Origin: an uncultured Oscillospiraceae bacterium
GTDB lineage: Bacteria > Bacillota > Clostridia > Oscillospirales > Oscillospiraceae
Direction of reading: 5' to 3'
Assembly: GCA_910584805.1 (NCBI GenBank)
Contig: CAJUCB010000032.1
Span: 1 to 20,362 of the forward strand
DNA: 20,362 bases
Each line of letters starts with the position of its first letter. The first letter of the stretch is position 1. A program made the translations under genes and the position numbers. Shown one piece after another: positions 1 to 7,517 of this stretch. The notes beneath the pieces were generated by a model that was not told the origin of the DNA, searched no databases, and saw nothing but the letters and a program-made list of their open reading frames with translations.

Positions 1-1585
1 TGTCGCCCACCTTGACCACCTCGGAGGGGTGCTTGATGCGGCTCCAGGACAGCTCGGAGATGTGGACCATGCCGTCCACACCGCCGATGTCCACGAAGGC
101 GCCATAGGAGGTCAGGGACTTCACCACACCGTCGTAGCGCTTGCCTTCCTCGATGTTCTCCCAGACCTCAGCGGCCTTGGCGGCGCGTTCTTCCGCAGCC
201 ACCGCGCGGATAGAACCCACCACACGGCGGCGGGAGCGGTTCACCTCGGTGATGCGCAGGCGCACCTTCTCCTTGATCATCTCAGACAGGTCGGCCCCAC
301 GGGGCATACCGGTCTGGGATGCGGGGATGAACACGCGGATGCCCTTGACGTTGGCCACGATGCCGCCCTTGTTGTTCTCGGTGACCACGCCTTCCAGCAC
401 GGTCTTTTCCTCCACAGCGGTCTCGATGGTGTCCCAGTTCTTCACGGCGTCCAGGCGCTTCTTGGACAGGGTGGCAACGCCCTCCATGTCGTTGACGCGC
501 ATGACATAGGTCTCGATCTCGTCGCCCCCCTTGACCAGATCCTCCACCTTTGCGGTGGGGTCGTCGCTCAGCTCAGCCAGGGGGATGTAGCCTGCGTGCT
601 TGGTGCCCAGGTCCACGTTGACTTCCGTGGCAGTGATCCCGGTAACCACACCTGTAACCTTATCTCCCGTATTTAAAGTTTTGATCGATTTCTCCAACAT
701 ATCAGCGAAGGACTCTTCGATCTCCATCACATTGGTATTCTCGTCCATTTTGACTTTGACCTCCTTTATTATCCACCCCGGCGTAGATGCACCAGCAGTG
801 ATTCCCACAGAAGCTACCCCGCTCACCATACCCCGGTCAAGCTCTTCCGCCCGGCTGATGTGGTAAACCAGCGGGCAATGCGTCCGGCACAACTCGGCAA
901 GTCGGGTCGTATTGGAGCTTTTTCTGTCGCCGATCACGATCATCGCGCCACAGCGCTCCGCCAAACTCTGCGCCTCTGATTGCCGCTTACACGTAGCATC
1001 ACATATTGTATCAAAAATTTCGGCGTTTGTACACTCTTTTTTTACTTTTTCTCGGCATGGGCCCCAAATTTTATGGGTTGATGTAGTTTGGGAAACCATG
1101 GTGATAGGTTTTTGGTGGTTTTCGTCCTTTTCCCGGAGAAAACCGTCCAACTCCTCCACGGTTCGGAAAACCCGCGCCCCCTGGCACCAGCCGGCGATGG
1201 CCTTCACCTCCGGGTGCTCCGCCTCGCCGATGATGATGACCTGCCGCCCCCGGCGGCTGGCCCCCTCCACGATGCGGTGGATTTTCGTCACCTTCACGCA
1301 GGTGGCATCGGCCACCTCCCGGCCCATCTCCCGCAGCCGCCGGTGGACCGCCTGGCCCTCCCCGTGGGAGCGGATGATGACGCCGCAGTCTGGGGGCAGG
1401 GCTTCCAGGCTGTCCACACAGCCCACGCCCCGGGCTTCCAGATCCCGGATCACCTCCTGGTTGTGGATCACAGGGCCCAGCATCACATAGGGCTTCCCGC
1501 TCTCCGCCAGTGCCTGGGCCATCTCCACCGCCCGGCGCACACCAAAGCAGAAGCCGGCGGACTTGGCCAAAATCACTTCTTGCAT
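1..1585 (-). CDS. ispH: IspH–S1 fusion: 4-hydroxy-3-methylbut-2-enyl diphosphate reductase with C-terminal S1 domains (3' end outside window)
   Basis: The reading frame stays open for 528 codons to the window edge. Residues 1-275 are IspH, the [4Fe-4S] enzyme that converts HMBPP to IPP and DMAPP in the last step of the MEP isoprenoid pathway. Visible marks are the cluster cysteines C13 (GFCFGVRRAV), C96 (DATCVKV) and C195 (DTICDAT), histidines H41, H74 and H124, E126 in HPEV, SQTT at 165-168, and SSNTTRL. Residues from about 306 are S1 RNA-binding repeats (about 306-375, 392-462 and 479 onward), as in ribosomal protein S1. Such fusions are common in Clostridia. The ATG follows GGAGG by four bases and overlaps the end of plsC by 13 bp, so it is the last visible gene of the operon. 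A strong internal ribosome binding site precedes codon 280. TPGW stands where TPEW or TPDW is more usual. Confidence 0.95.
   Translation of the reverse strand, partial: MQEVILAKSAGFCFGVRRAVEMAQALAESGKPYVMLGPVIHNQEVIRDLEARGVGCVDSLEALPPDCGVIIRSHGEGQAVHRRLREMGREVADATCVKVTKIHRIVEGASRRGRQVIIIGEAEHPEVKAIAGWCQGARVFRTVEELDGFLREKDENHQKPITMVSQTTSTHKIWGPCREKVKKECTNAEIFDTICDATCKRQSEAQSLAERCGAMIVIGDRKSSNTTRLAELCRTHCPLVYHISRAEELDRGMVSGVASVGITAGASTPGWIIKEVKVKMDENTNVMEIEESFADMLEKSIKTLNTGDKVTGVVTGITATEVNVDLGTKHAGYIPLAELSDDPTAKVEDLVKGGDEIETYVMRVNDMEGVATLSKKRLDAVKNWDTIETAVEEKTVLEGVVTENNKGGIVANVKGIRVFIPASQTGMPRGADLSEMIKEKVRLRITEVNRSRRRVVGSIRAVAAEERAAKAAEVWENIEEGKRYDGVVKSLTSYGAFVDIGGVDGMVHISELSWSRIKHPSEVVKVGD
759..765 (-). 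promoter_or_regulatory. Internal Shine-Dalgarno before an in-frame ATG in ispH–S1
   Basis: On the minus strand AGGAGGT (inside AAAGGAGGTC, 758-767) lies 10 nt before an in-frame ATG at 746-748, codon 280, exactly at the junction of the IspH and S1 parts. Starting here would give a free S1-domain protein beginning MDENTNVMEIEE. The site is seen in the sequence; its use is inferred. Confidence 0.6.
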
Positions 1586-2202
1586 TGTGCCTCCATCTCC
1601 TCCCGGCTGTCCCGGATGGCGGCGATGTGCGCCATGATTTCCTCCGTGGCCTTTTGGTAGTCCTCGGCGGTGGGCTTCCGCTCCTGGGTGAAGGGCATAA
1701 AGGGCTTTCCAAAATACACCTTTACCCGATGGAAGTGCTTGCGCTCCGGGGCGATATATACGGGCAGAACCGGTACTTTGGCGCGAATGGCCATCAGGGC
1801 CGCCCCGGTCTTGCCCTCCCCCAGCTCATCGTGGCGGGTGCCCTCGGGGAAAATCAATAGCTTCTCCCCTTTTTTCAGGGTTTTCATGGCGAGTTTCATC
1901 GCCCCCAGGTCCGACTGCCCCCGCTTGACCCAGATAGGAATGCCCAAAAAGTCCAGCAGGCGGCCTACCACAGGCATGTGGCGGATCTCCTCCTTGGCCA
2001 TGATGCGGATCTTGTCCCAGAAGGGGAAGGAGTAGACGATGTAAAAGGGGTCGTTGCCGTGGGCATGGTTGGAGCAGATCACCACACTGCCCTTGGGGAT
2101 ATTCTCCCGGCCGTAGACCTTCAGGGGAGTGCGGAAAAAGGCAATGGTAAAAATCAGCTTGCTCACCAGGTAGGACACCGGGTAGGGAATGATACTTTTC
2201 AA
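1573..2202 (-). CDS. plsC: 1-acyl-sn-glycerol-3-phosphate acyltransferase (PlsC family)
   Basis: A 209-aa membrane-associated acyltransferase that would make phosphatidic acid from lysophosphatidic acid. It carries the H-x4-D catalytic motif (NHAHGNDPF, about residues 45-53) and the FPEGTR substrate-binding motif. The N-terminus is hydrophobic and likely membrane-anchoring. The length suits the bacterial family. The start is TTG at 2200-2202, because no nearby in-frame ATG fits and the T-TGA overlap with the cmk stop is exactly 4 nt. The cmk-plsC-ispH order is common in Clostridia, so the operon joins nucleotide, phospholipid and isoprenoid supply. The precise acyl acceptor cannot be read from the sequence. 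Confidence 0.92.
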   Translation of the reverse strand: MKSIIPYPVSYLVSKLIFTIAFFRTPLKVYGRENIPKGSVVICSNHAHGNDPFYIVYSFPFWDKIRIMAKEEIRHMPVVGRLLDFLGIPIWVKRGQSDLGAMKLAMKTLKKGEKLLIFPEGTRHDELGEGKTGAALMAIRAKVPVLPVYIAPERKHFHRVKVYFGKPFMPFTQERKPTAEDYQKATEEIMAHIAAIRDSREEMEAQCKK

Positions 2203-2876
2203 GGTCCGATCCTCTCTTTCACAATGGCGTGCAGCGCCTCCAAGCTCTCCTCTAAATTCAGCGCCGAGGTGTCCAGCAGCACCGCGTCCTCCGCCTGGCG
2301 CAGGGGGGCCGCCGCCCGGTGGCTGTCGTCGTAGTCCCGCTGGGCAATCTCCTCCTGGATGGTGGCCAGGTCAGGGCTCTCCCCCTTGGCACAGAGCTCC
2401 TTCCAGCGGCGCAGGGCCCGCTGCTCCACAGAGGCGGTGAGGAATACCTTCACCTCCGCCTCCGGCAAGACCACGGTGCCGATGTCCCGGCCATCCATGA
2501 CCACATTGTGCTCCGCCGCCAGCTTGCGCTGCATGTCCAGCAGGAACGCCCGCACCTCTGGGATGGCGGAAACCTGGGAGGCATAGCGGGACACCGCGTT
2601 CTCCCGGATGGCAGTGGTGACATCCTCCCCGTTGAGGTACATCCGTTGGAGGCCGTCGGGGCCATGGTCCAAGGTGATGTGAATGTCCGGCAGCTTGGGC
2701 AGGACTTCTTCTGCCTTGCCGCAGTCTCCGCCCTGACGGGCCACATAGAGGCCCACGGTGCGGTAGATGGCCCCGGTATCCACATATAGTGCCCCCAGCT
2801 TGGCAGCCAGGGCCTTGGCCAGGGAGCTTTTCCCCGCCCCGGCAGGGCCATCCATGGCGATGTTATAGTGTTTCAT
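2199..2876 (-). CDS. cmk: Cytidylate kinase
   Basis: A 225-aa (d)CMP kinase that phosphorylates CMP and dCMP with ATP, feeding nucleic acid and CDP-diacylglycerol synthesis. The P-loop GPAGAGKSS spans residues 10-18, followed by YVDTGAIYR and MDGRDIGTVVLP, all typical of Cmk. The ATG at 2876 is preferred over an in-frame start 54 nt upstream, because conserved sequence begins at MKHYNIAMDGPAG and AAGGAG lies five bases before it. This ATG overlaps the flavoprotein stop as ATGA, and its own stop overlaps the plsC start, so translation is probably coupled along the operon. Confidence 0.97.
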   Translation of the reverse strand: MKHYNIAMDGPAGAGKSSLAKALAAKLGALYVDTGAIYRTVGLYVARQGGDCGKAEEVLPKLPDIHITLDHGPDGLQRMYLNGEDVTTAIRENAVSRYASQVSAIPEVRAFLLDMQRKLAAEHNVVMDGRDIGTVVLPEAEVKVFLTASVEQRALRRWKELCAKGESPDLATIQEEIAQRDYDDSHRAAAPLRQAEDAVLLDTSALNLEESLEALHAIVKERIGP

Positions 2877-4120
2877 GGTTGCTCCTTCCAGTAAGCGGCG
2901 GCACTCTCCCCGGCCACCCGGCCAGTACACCAGGCGATTTGCAGGTTGAAGCCACCGGTATAGGCGTCCACGTCCATCACTTCCCCGGCAAAGAAAAGGC
3001 CCGCCGCCTTTTTGGACATCATGGTCTTGGGGTCGATCTCCCCGGTCTTGACACCCCCAGCGGTGACAATGGCCTCCTTTACCGGGCGGGGCCCGGCCAG
3101 GGGGATGGAAAAGGCCTTCATGGCCTCCACCAGCCGGCGGCGCTGGCCCTTGGTGAGAGCGTTCCCCGGCAGGTCCGTGGGAATCTCCACCCGCTGTACC
3201 ATCACCGGCACCAGCAGGCGGGGCAGCAAACCCTCCAACAGATTGTGAAAGGCCTTGTTGGGGGCGGCGGCAATGTCCCGCAGGACCCGTGCCTCCAGCT
3301 TTTCCGCCTCCAAGGCGGGTTTCAAGTCAATGAGGGCAGTACACTGGTCCCGCTCCCAGTTGATGTGGGCACTGGCGCTGAGCACCAGAGGGCCGGAGAG
3401 GCCAAAGTGGGTGAAAAGCAGCTCCCCCTGTTCTTGGAACAGGACTTTCTTCTTCTGATTTTTCACGGTCAGGGCCACATTGCGCAGGGAAAGTCCCTGC
3501 ATTTGGGCACAGTCCTCCCCGGCCTCTTCCAGAGGCACCAGGGACCCCCTTGGGGGCAGAATGGTATGCCCCACCCCTTGGGCCAAGCGGTAGCCATCCC
3601 CCGTGGAGCCAGTGGCCGGGTAAGACAGGCCCCCCGTGGCCACCACCACAGCGGCAGCGGGAATCATCTCCCCTTCCACAATCACCCCAGTGACCCGGTC
3701 TGATTGGATCACCAGGTCCAGGGCCCTGGCCTGACGGCGGGACACCCCCGCCCGTTTCAGGGCAAAAAATAAGGCGTCGATCACGTCGGCCGCCTTGTCT
3801 GACTGGGGAAAGACCCGTCCCCCCCGCTCGGTTTTTAGGGGGACACCCAAATCTTCAAAAAAGCCCATCACGTCCTCCGGCGGGAAGCGGGTCACCGCGC
3901 TGTAGAGGAAGCGTCCATTCCTGGGTATGTTTTCCAGCACCCCCGCCGGGGTGGTATGGTTGGTCAGGTTGCAGCGGCCCTTGCCGGTGATGTACAGCTT
4001 GCGCCCCAGCTTTTCGTTGGGCTCCAGCAGCAGCACTGCCGCGCCCGACTTCCGGCACCACAGGGCGGCCATCATCCCAGCCGCCCCGCCGCCGAGAATC
4101 ACCACAGGTGGGTGGCTCAT
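2873..4120 (-). CDS. NAD(P)/FAD-dependent oxidoreductase, BaiN/HI0933 (YhiN) family
   Basis: A 415-aa flavoprotein. The dinucleotide-binding loop is at residues 8-16 (ILGGGAAGM), the family signature GKGRCNLTN at 46-54, and a C-terminal FAD-contacting segment reads AGEVMDVDAYTGGFN. This matches the full-length HI0933/YhiN family, one member of which (BaiN) has been implicated in bile-acid dehydroxylation; most members have no proven substrate. The gene overlaps the regulator upstream and cmk downstream by 4 nt each (ATGA). Its place in front of cmk-plsC-ispH recurs in Clostridia and suggests a housekeeping redox or RNA-modification role more than bile acid metabolism, which is inference. Confidence 0.9.
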   Translation of the reverse strand: MSHPPVVILGGGAAGMMAALWCRKSGAAVLLLEPNEKLGRKLYITGKGRCNLTNHTTPAGVLENIPRNGRFLYSAVTRFPPEDVMGFFEDLGVPLKTERGGRVFPQSDKAADVIDALFFALKRAGVSRRQARALDLVIQSDRVTGVIVEGEMIPAAAVVVATGGLSYPATGSTGDGYRLAQGVGHTILPPRGSLVPLEEAGEDCAQMQGLSLRNVALTVKNQKKKVLFQEQGELLFTHFGLSGPLVLSASAHINWERDQCTALIDLKPALEAEKLEARVLRDIAAAPNKAFHNLLEGLLPRLLVPVMVQRVEIPTDLPGNALTKGQRRRLVEAMKAFSIPLAGPRPVKEAIVTAGGVKTGEIDPKTMMSKKAAGLFFAGEVMDVDAYTGGFNLQIAWCTGRVAGESAAAYWKEQP

Positions 4121-4986
4121 TGGTTCTCTTCCTCCATATTCACAAACACGCCGTACTCCTGCCAGATGTGCTCCAAGCGCTCAAAGTGGTCCACCACGTC
4201 GGTCTTGCTCCGGGCAATGGCCACCAGCAGGGCGTTGATCAGGCTCAGGGGAGCCACCAGGGAATCCACCACCGAGGCCATGTCGCTTTTGGCTAGGAGC
4301 ACATAGTCCGCCGACTGGGCCATGGTATTGGTAGCGCTGTCGGTGATGGCGATGACCTTGGAGCCCCGCTCGTGGGCAAAGCTGATGGCCCGGGCAGTCC
4401 GCCGGGAGTAGCGGGGGAAGGACAGGCCGATTACCACGTCCCCCACCCCCACCTGGACGATCTGGTCAAAAATCTCCTGGTTGGCGCTCTCCCCTACGTG
4501 AACCACATTGTCGAACATCAGGCCAAAGTAGAAGGACATGAAGCCCGCCAGGGAGCCGGAGGAACGGGTGCCCAGGATATAGATTTTCCGGGCCTCCACA
4601 ATGGCCTCCACTGCCGCGTCGAAGCTCTCCCGGTCCAGCTCCTCCATGGTCAGGCGGATTTTTTCCATGTCCGACTGCATCACGGTGCTCACCACGTCCT
4701 GGTTGCCGATGATGTCGTTGGTCACCTCAATGCGCTGGATCGAGGTGAGCTTGTTGCGGATCATCTCCTGCAAGGCCTTTTGCATGGCAGGGTATCCGTC
4801 ATACTTCAGCTCCGAGGCAAAGCGCACCACAGTGGACTCACTGACATGGACGGTCTTGCCCAGCTTGCTGGCCGTCATAAAGGCGGCCTTGTCATAGGAA
4901 CTCAAGATATAGTTGGCGATCAACTTTTGACCCTTTGAAAACGTATTCATCTTGCTGCTGATGAGAGCTAAAATGTCCTTGGCCAT
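4117..4986 (-). CDS. MurR/RpiR family transcriptional regulator (HTH plus SIS domain)
   Basis: A 289-aa cytoplasmic regulator. Residues 1-77 form the RpiR-type helix-turn-helix, with the recognition helix in VSESTVVRFASEL (48-60). Residues about 125-260 form a SIS (sugar isomerase) domain, seen in IYILGTRSSGSLAGF and the later IAITDS segment, which in this family binds phosphosugars. It is the first gene of a five-gene overlapping operon and starts just after a good promoter, so it probably controls its own operon. The ligand cannot be named; amino-sugar phosphates are usual for the family. A phosphosugar sensor heading a cmk, plsC and ispH operon is odd for the family. Confidence 0.93.
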   Translation of the reverse strand: MAKDILALISSKMNTFSKGQKLIANYILSSYDKAAFMTASKLGKTVHVSESTVVRFASELKYDGYPAMQKALQEMIRNKLTSIQRIEVTNDIIGNQDVVSTVMQSDMEKIRLTMEELDRESFDAAVEAIVEARKIYILGTRSSGSLAGFMSFYFGLMFDNVVHVGESANQEIFDQIVQVGVGDVVIGLSFPRYSRRTARAISFAHERGSKVIAITDSATNTMAQSADYVLLAKSDMASVVDSLVAPLSLINALLVAIARSKTDVVDHFERLEHIWQEYGVFVNMEEENQ

Positions 4987-5064
4987 ACATCTTTCCTCCG
5001 CTCAACCGCCTGTCCATGGGATCTTGGCGCGATACCTGCTTTGATAAAGCTGCTGTCAGGGGGT

Positions 5065-5093
5065 ATTATAACGCCAAGCCGTTCCGTTTGCAA
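5065..5093 (-). promoter_or_regulatory. Sigma-A-type promoter of the RpiR-led operon
   Basis: On the minus strand: -35 TTGCAA (5088-5093), 17-bp spacer, -10 TATAAT (5065-5070), about 79 nt before the regulator start. It is the only near-consensus promoter in the gap between rluB and this operon, and the five genes behind it are all overlapping. Confidence 0.8.
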
Positions 5094-5103
5094 GAAAAAA
5101 TTC

Positions 5104-5829
5104 TTACTCTTGCAGCGTTTGCGTTCCTTCTAGCAAATGCCGTTCCTGGGCCGTCAGGGGCCGCCACTGCCCAGGCCGGAGCTCCCGGTCCAGGCGCAAC
5201 GCCCCCTCCCGGATGCGCTTGAGCCGCCGCACCTCTAAGCCGCATAGGGCGCACATTTTCCGGATTTGACGGTTCTTCCCCTCCCGGATGGTCACAGACA
5301 GCAGGGCCCGGTCCCCCTCCGCCTGTTTCAGATGCACCTTGGCTGGACGTAGCGGCTGGCCTTCCAGGGTCATGGGGGCGGACAGGCGTCTCTCCGCCTG
5401 GGGTTCATAGCCTGCCACCCACACCAAATACTCCTTCTCCACCCCGTGGCGGGGATGGAGCAGGGCATTGGTGAGGGCCCCGTCGTCGGTGAGCAGCAGC
5501 AAGCCCTCGGAGTCCATATCCAGACGCCCCACAGGCCAGACCCGGGCGGGGCAATCCGCCACCAGCTCCGCCACGGTCTTGCGCCCTTTCTCGTCGGAGA
5601 GGGTCGTGACCACTCCCCGGGGCTTATAGAGCATGAGGAGGGTGTTCCCACCGCTGGGCTGCACCGGCTGACCATCCAGGGTCACCAAATCCCGCGCCAA
5701 GTCCGCCCGGTCCCCCAGGGCCGCGGGATGGCCGTTCACCAGTACCCGCCCCTCCAATATGTAGGCCTCCGCCCTCCGGCGGGAGCAGAGCCCCGCGGCG
5801 GAGAGCAACTTTTGCAGGCGTTCCTCCAT
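5104..5829 (-). CDS. rluB: 23S rRNA pseudouridine synthase, RluB/RsuA family
   Basis: A 241-aa enzyme that isomerises a uridine in rRNA. An S4 RNA-binding domain (residues 1-60, EERLQKLLSAAGLCSRRRAE) precedes the RsuA/RluB catalytic domain. The catalytic aspartate is D104 in GRLDMDSEGLLLLT, followed by the EGKNRQIRKM segment. The ATG at 5829 is chosen over an in-frame start 24 nt upstream, because AGAAGGAG sits six bases before it and the family begins with MEERLQK. It is the last gene of the minus-strand cluster. In Bacillus subtilis rluB also lies near scpAB and a D-Ala carboxypeptidase, which supports the name. Confidence 0.93.
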   Translation of the reverse strand: MEERLQKLLSAAGLCSRRRAEAYILEGRVLVNGHPAALGDRADLARDLVTLDGQPVQPSGGNTLLMLYKPRGVVTTLSDEKGRKTVAELVADCPARVWPVGRLDMDSEGLLLLTDDGALTNALLHPRHGVEKEYLVWVAGYEPQAERRLSAPMTLEGQPLRPAKVHLKQAEGDRALLSVTIREGKNRQIRKMCALCGLEVRRLKRIREGALRLDRELRPGQWRPLTAQERHLLEGTQTLQE

Positions 5830-5874
5830 GAAATTCTCCTTCTCCGGCGGCATAAAGGGTGCCGCCCGGTCCTT

Positions 5875-6999
5875 TTATCCATCTCCCTGGCCCAGCCGGC
5901 GGAGGTATTCCAGGGGGGAGGGCTTCGCCCCTTCTCCGGTGACATCCTTCCCCGCTGTGCCGGTCCACACCAGGTAGGTCTCCCCCACCAGCTTGCTGTT
6001 GCAGAAGAAGCGCAAGCTCCCGGCGATCTCCCCCTCCAACACCGGGGCCTGGACCTCTTCTGGCAAGTCCATCTCTACGGTCACCGACTCCCCCTCCTGG
6101 AGGGGGTAGGCCACGGTCTCCCGGGGGGCCACGGAGAGGCTGCGCAGCAGGCTCCCCTTCACCGGCACCTGGGCTAGGATGTCCCCCGCCTGGGCTAGAA
6201 CCGCCCTGGGATAGTTGGCAAAGCCATAGTCCAGCAGGGCCTGATGGTCCGTCCAATCGTTGGGGTCGTTGAGGGTCACGCACACCAGGGTCTGCCCCTC
6301 CCGCTGGGCGCTGGACACCAGGGTGCGCCCTGCCTGGCGGGTGTAGCCGGTTTTCATACCGGTGCAGCCCTCATAGCGCCAGAGAAGCTTGTTGTGGTTG
6401 GTGAGGCTTCGGCCCTCTAGGGCAATGGACTTGGTGGCCACAATCTCCGCCACAGTCTCGTTTTCCAGGCAGGCCACCGCCAGCCGGGCCATGTCCAGGG
6501 CAGAGGCGTAGTGGTTCTCATCCCCCAGGCCGTTGGGGTCGGAAAAGTGGGTGTTGCGCATACCCAGGTCCTTGGCCCGCTGGTTCATCCACCCAACAAA
6601 GCTGTCCACGTCCCCGGCGCAGTGGCCTGCCAAGGCCACCGCCGCGTCGTTGCCGGAGTGGAGCAGCAGGCCATAGAGCAGGGTTTGGGCTGTGAGCTTC
6701 TCCCCTGGTTTCAGGTAGAGGGAGGTCCCCTCCACCCCCGTCCACTCCCGGCGGATGGTCACCGTCTGGGACAGGTCTTGTAAGCACTCCGCCGCCACCA
6801 GGGCAGTCATGAGCTTGGTGGTGCTGGCAATGGGCCGGGGCGTGTTCTCGTCCAAGCGGTAGAGGATGCGGCCGCTGTCCGCGTCCATCAAAAGGGCGGA
6901 GGCTGCGGAAACCGCGGGCGCCTCCGCCGCAAAGCTATGGACCACCAGCCCCGGCAGCAGGGCGCAGAGCACCCCCAGGGCGGCAAATCGTTTGCGCAT
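5875..6999 (-). CDS. D-alanyl-D-alanine carboxypeptidase, peptidase S11 family (DacB/DacF type)
   Basis: A 374-aa exported penicillin-binding protein that removes the terminal D-Ala from peptidoglycan stem peptides. A signal peptide ends near residue 25 (HSFAAEA). The three active-site motifs are all present: S59-T-T-K62, S115-G-N117 and K216-T-G218. A PBP5-type C-terminal domain (about 275-345) follows, with a short charged tail. The start follows an unusual G-run (GGGGGGA) as ribosome binding site. Gene order scpA-scpB-…-dac-rluB resembles the B. subtilis region holding sporulation dacB, so a role in spore cortex or cell wall trimming is likely. The sequence alone does not separate DacB from DacF or vegetative DacA. 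Confidence 0.93.
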   Translation of the reverse strand: MRKRFAALGVLCALLPGLVVHSFAAEAPAVSAASALLMDADSGRILYRLDENTPRPIASTTKLMTALVAAECLQDLSQTVTIRREWTGVEGTSLYLKPGEKLTAQTLLYGLLLHSGNDAAVALAGHCAGDVDSFVGWMNQRAKDLGMRNTHFSDPNGLGDENHYASALDMARLAVACLENETVAEIVATKSIALEGRSLTNHNKLLWRYEGCTGMKTGYTRQAGRTLVSSAQREGQTLVCVTLNDPNDWTDHQALLDYGFANYPRAVLAQAGDILAQVPVKGSLLRSLSVAPRETVAYPLQEGESVTVEMDLPEEVQAPVLEGEIAGSLRFFCNSKLVGETYLVWTGTAGKDVTGEGAKPSPLEYLRRLGQGDG

Positions 7000-7035
7000 A
7001 GGAATCCCCCCATACTATATAAATGAATACAGCAT

Positions 7036-7065
7036 CAGTATGGGGCATCCCTGCGGGTTTTATAC
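7036..7065 (-). promoter_or_regulatory. Possible sporulation-sigma promoter before the carboxypeptidase
   Basis: The 87-bp gap upstream of the carboxypeptidase contains, on the minus strand, GTATA (7061-7065), 18 bp, then CATACTG (7036-7042). This resembles the CATA-type -10 of sigma-E and sigma-G promoters, with one mismatch at the last -10 base for sigma-G. A sigma-A reading is also possible (TTGTAA, 15 bp, TATAAA with an extended TG). Tentative. Confidence 0.35.
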
Positions 7066-7086
7066 CAGTTGTGGCGTGTTTACAAT

Positions 7087-7503
7087 TTATTCAACGAACA
7101 CGTCATCCAACGCCTCATCCGTCCCCTTGTCCTTCTTCTTTTCCAAAAATTCGCTGACCTTCCCCACCGCGTCGGGGATCAAATCCAGCACCCGGTCCAG
7201 ACTGCTCTCTGGATAGGGGGCTGTGGGCAGGACCCGCACGTTGGTTCCGCTGACCACCAGGAAGCACACCGGGGTCACCTTCACCCCCGCGCCGCCGCCG
7301 CCGCCAAAGGGATGGGGCTGCGGCCCCTTGCCGTCAAGCTCCGAGCCGCCGGTGCCAAAGCCAAAGGAGACTTTGGACACCGGGATGATGGTGACCTCCC
7401 CCGCCTGGATGGGCTGACCCACTATGGTGTTGGCGTCCACCGCCTGGCGAATCCTCTGGATGGTCTCCTCCATCAATTCGTTCACTGGATGCTTCTTTTC
7501 CAT
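7087..7503 (-). CDS. ytfJ: Sporulation protein YtfJ/GerW family
   Basis: A 138-aa protein of the GerW family. HPVNELMEETIQRIRQAVDA, VSFGFGTGGSEL, a glycine-rich loop (PFGGGGGAG) and GVKVTPVCFLVV are the family core. B. subtilis YtfJ is a spore protein needed for some germination behaviour; its biochemistry is not settled. The ATG at 7503 is chosen because the family starts near MEKKHPV and AGAGGAG lies upstream. An in-frame ATG at 7521 overlaps the DUF2953 stop as ATGA but lacks its own ribosome binding site. It follows DUF2953 directly, and the homologues ytfI and ytfJ are also paired in B. subtilis. Confidence 0.9.
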   Translation of the reverse strand: MEKKHPVNELMEETIQRIRQAVDANTIVGQPIQAGEVTIIPVSKVSFGFGTGGSELDGKGPQPHPFGGGGGAGVKVTPVCFLVVSGTNVRVLPTAPYPESSLDRVLDLIPDAVGKVSEFLEKKKDKGTDEALDDVFVE

Positions 7504-7517
7504 GCTTCGTTCTCCTC

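Noticed and set aside
2789..3703. A 304-codon plus-strand open frame over the flavoprotein
   Set aside because: Antisense to a BaiN/HI0933 family protein with its signature motifs intact; H-, G- and P-rich product typical of a shadow.
5086..5115. AT-rich dyad after rluB considered as a terminator
   Set aside because: Short, imperfect arms and overlap with the -35 of the RpiR operon promoter; not convincing.
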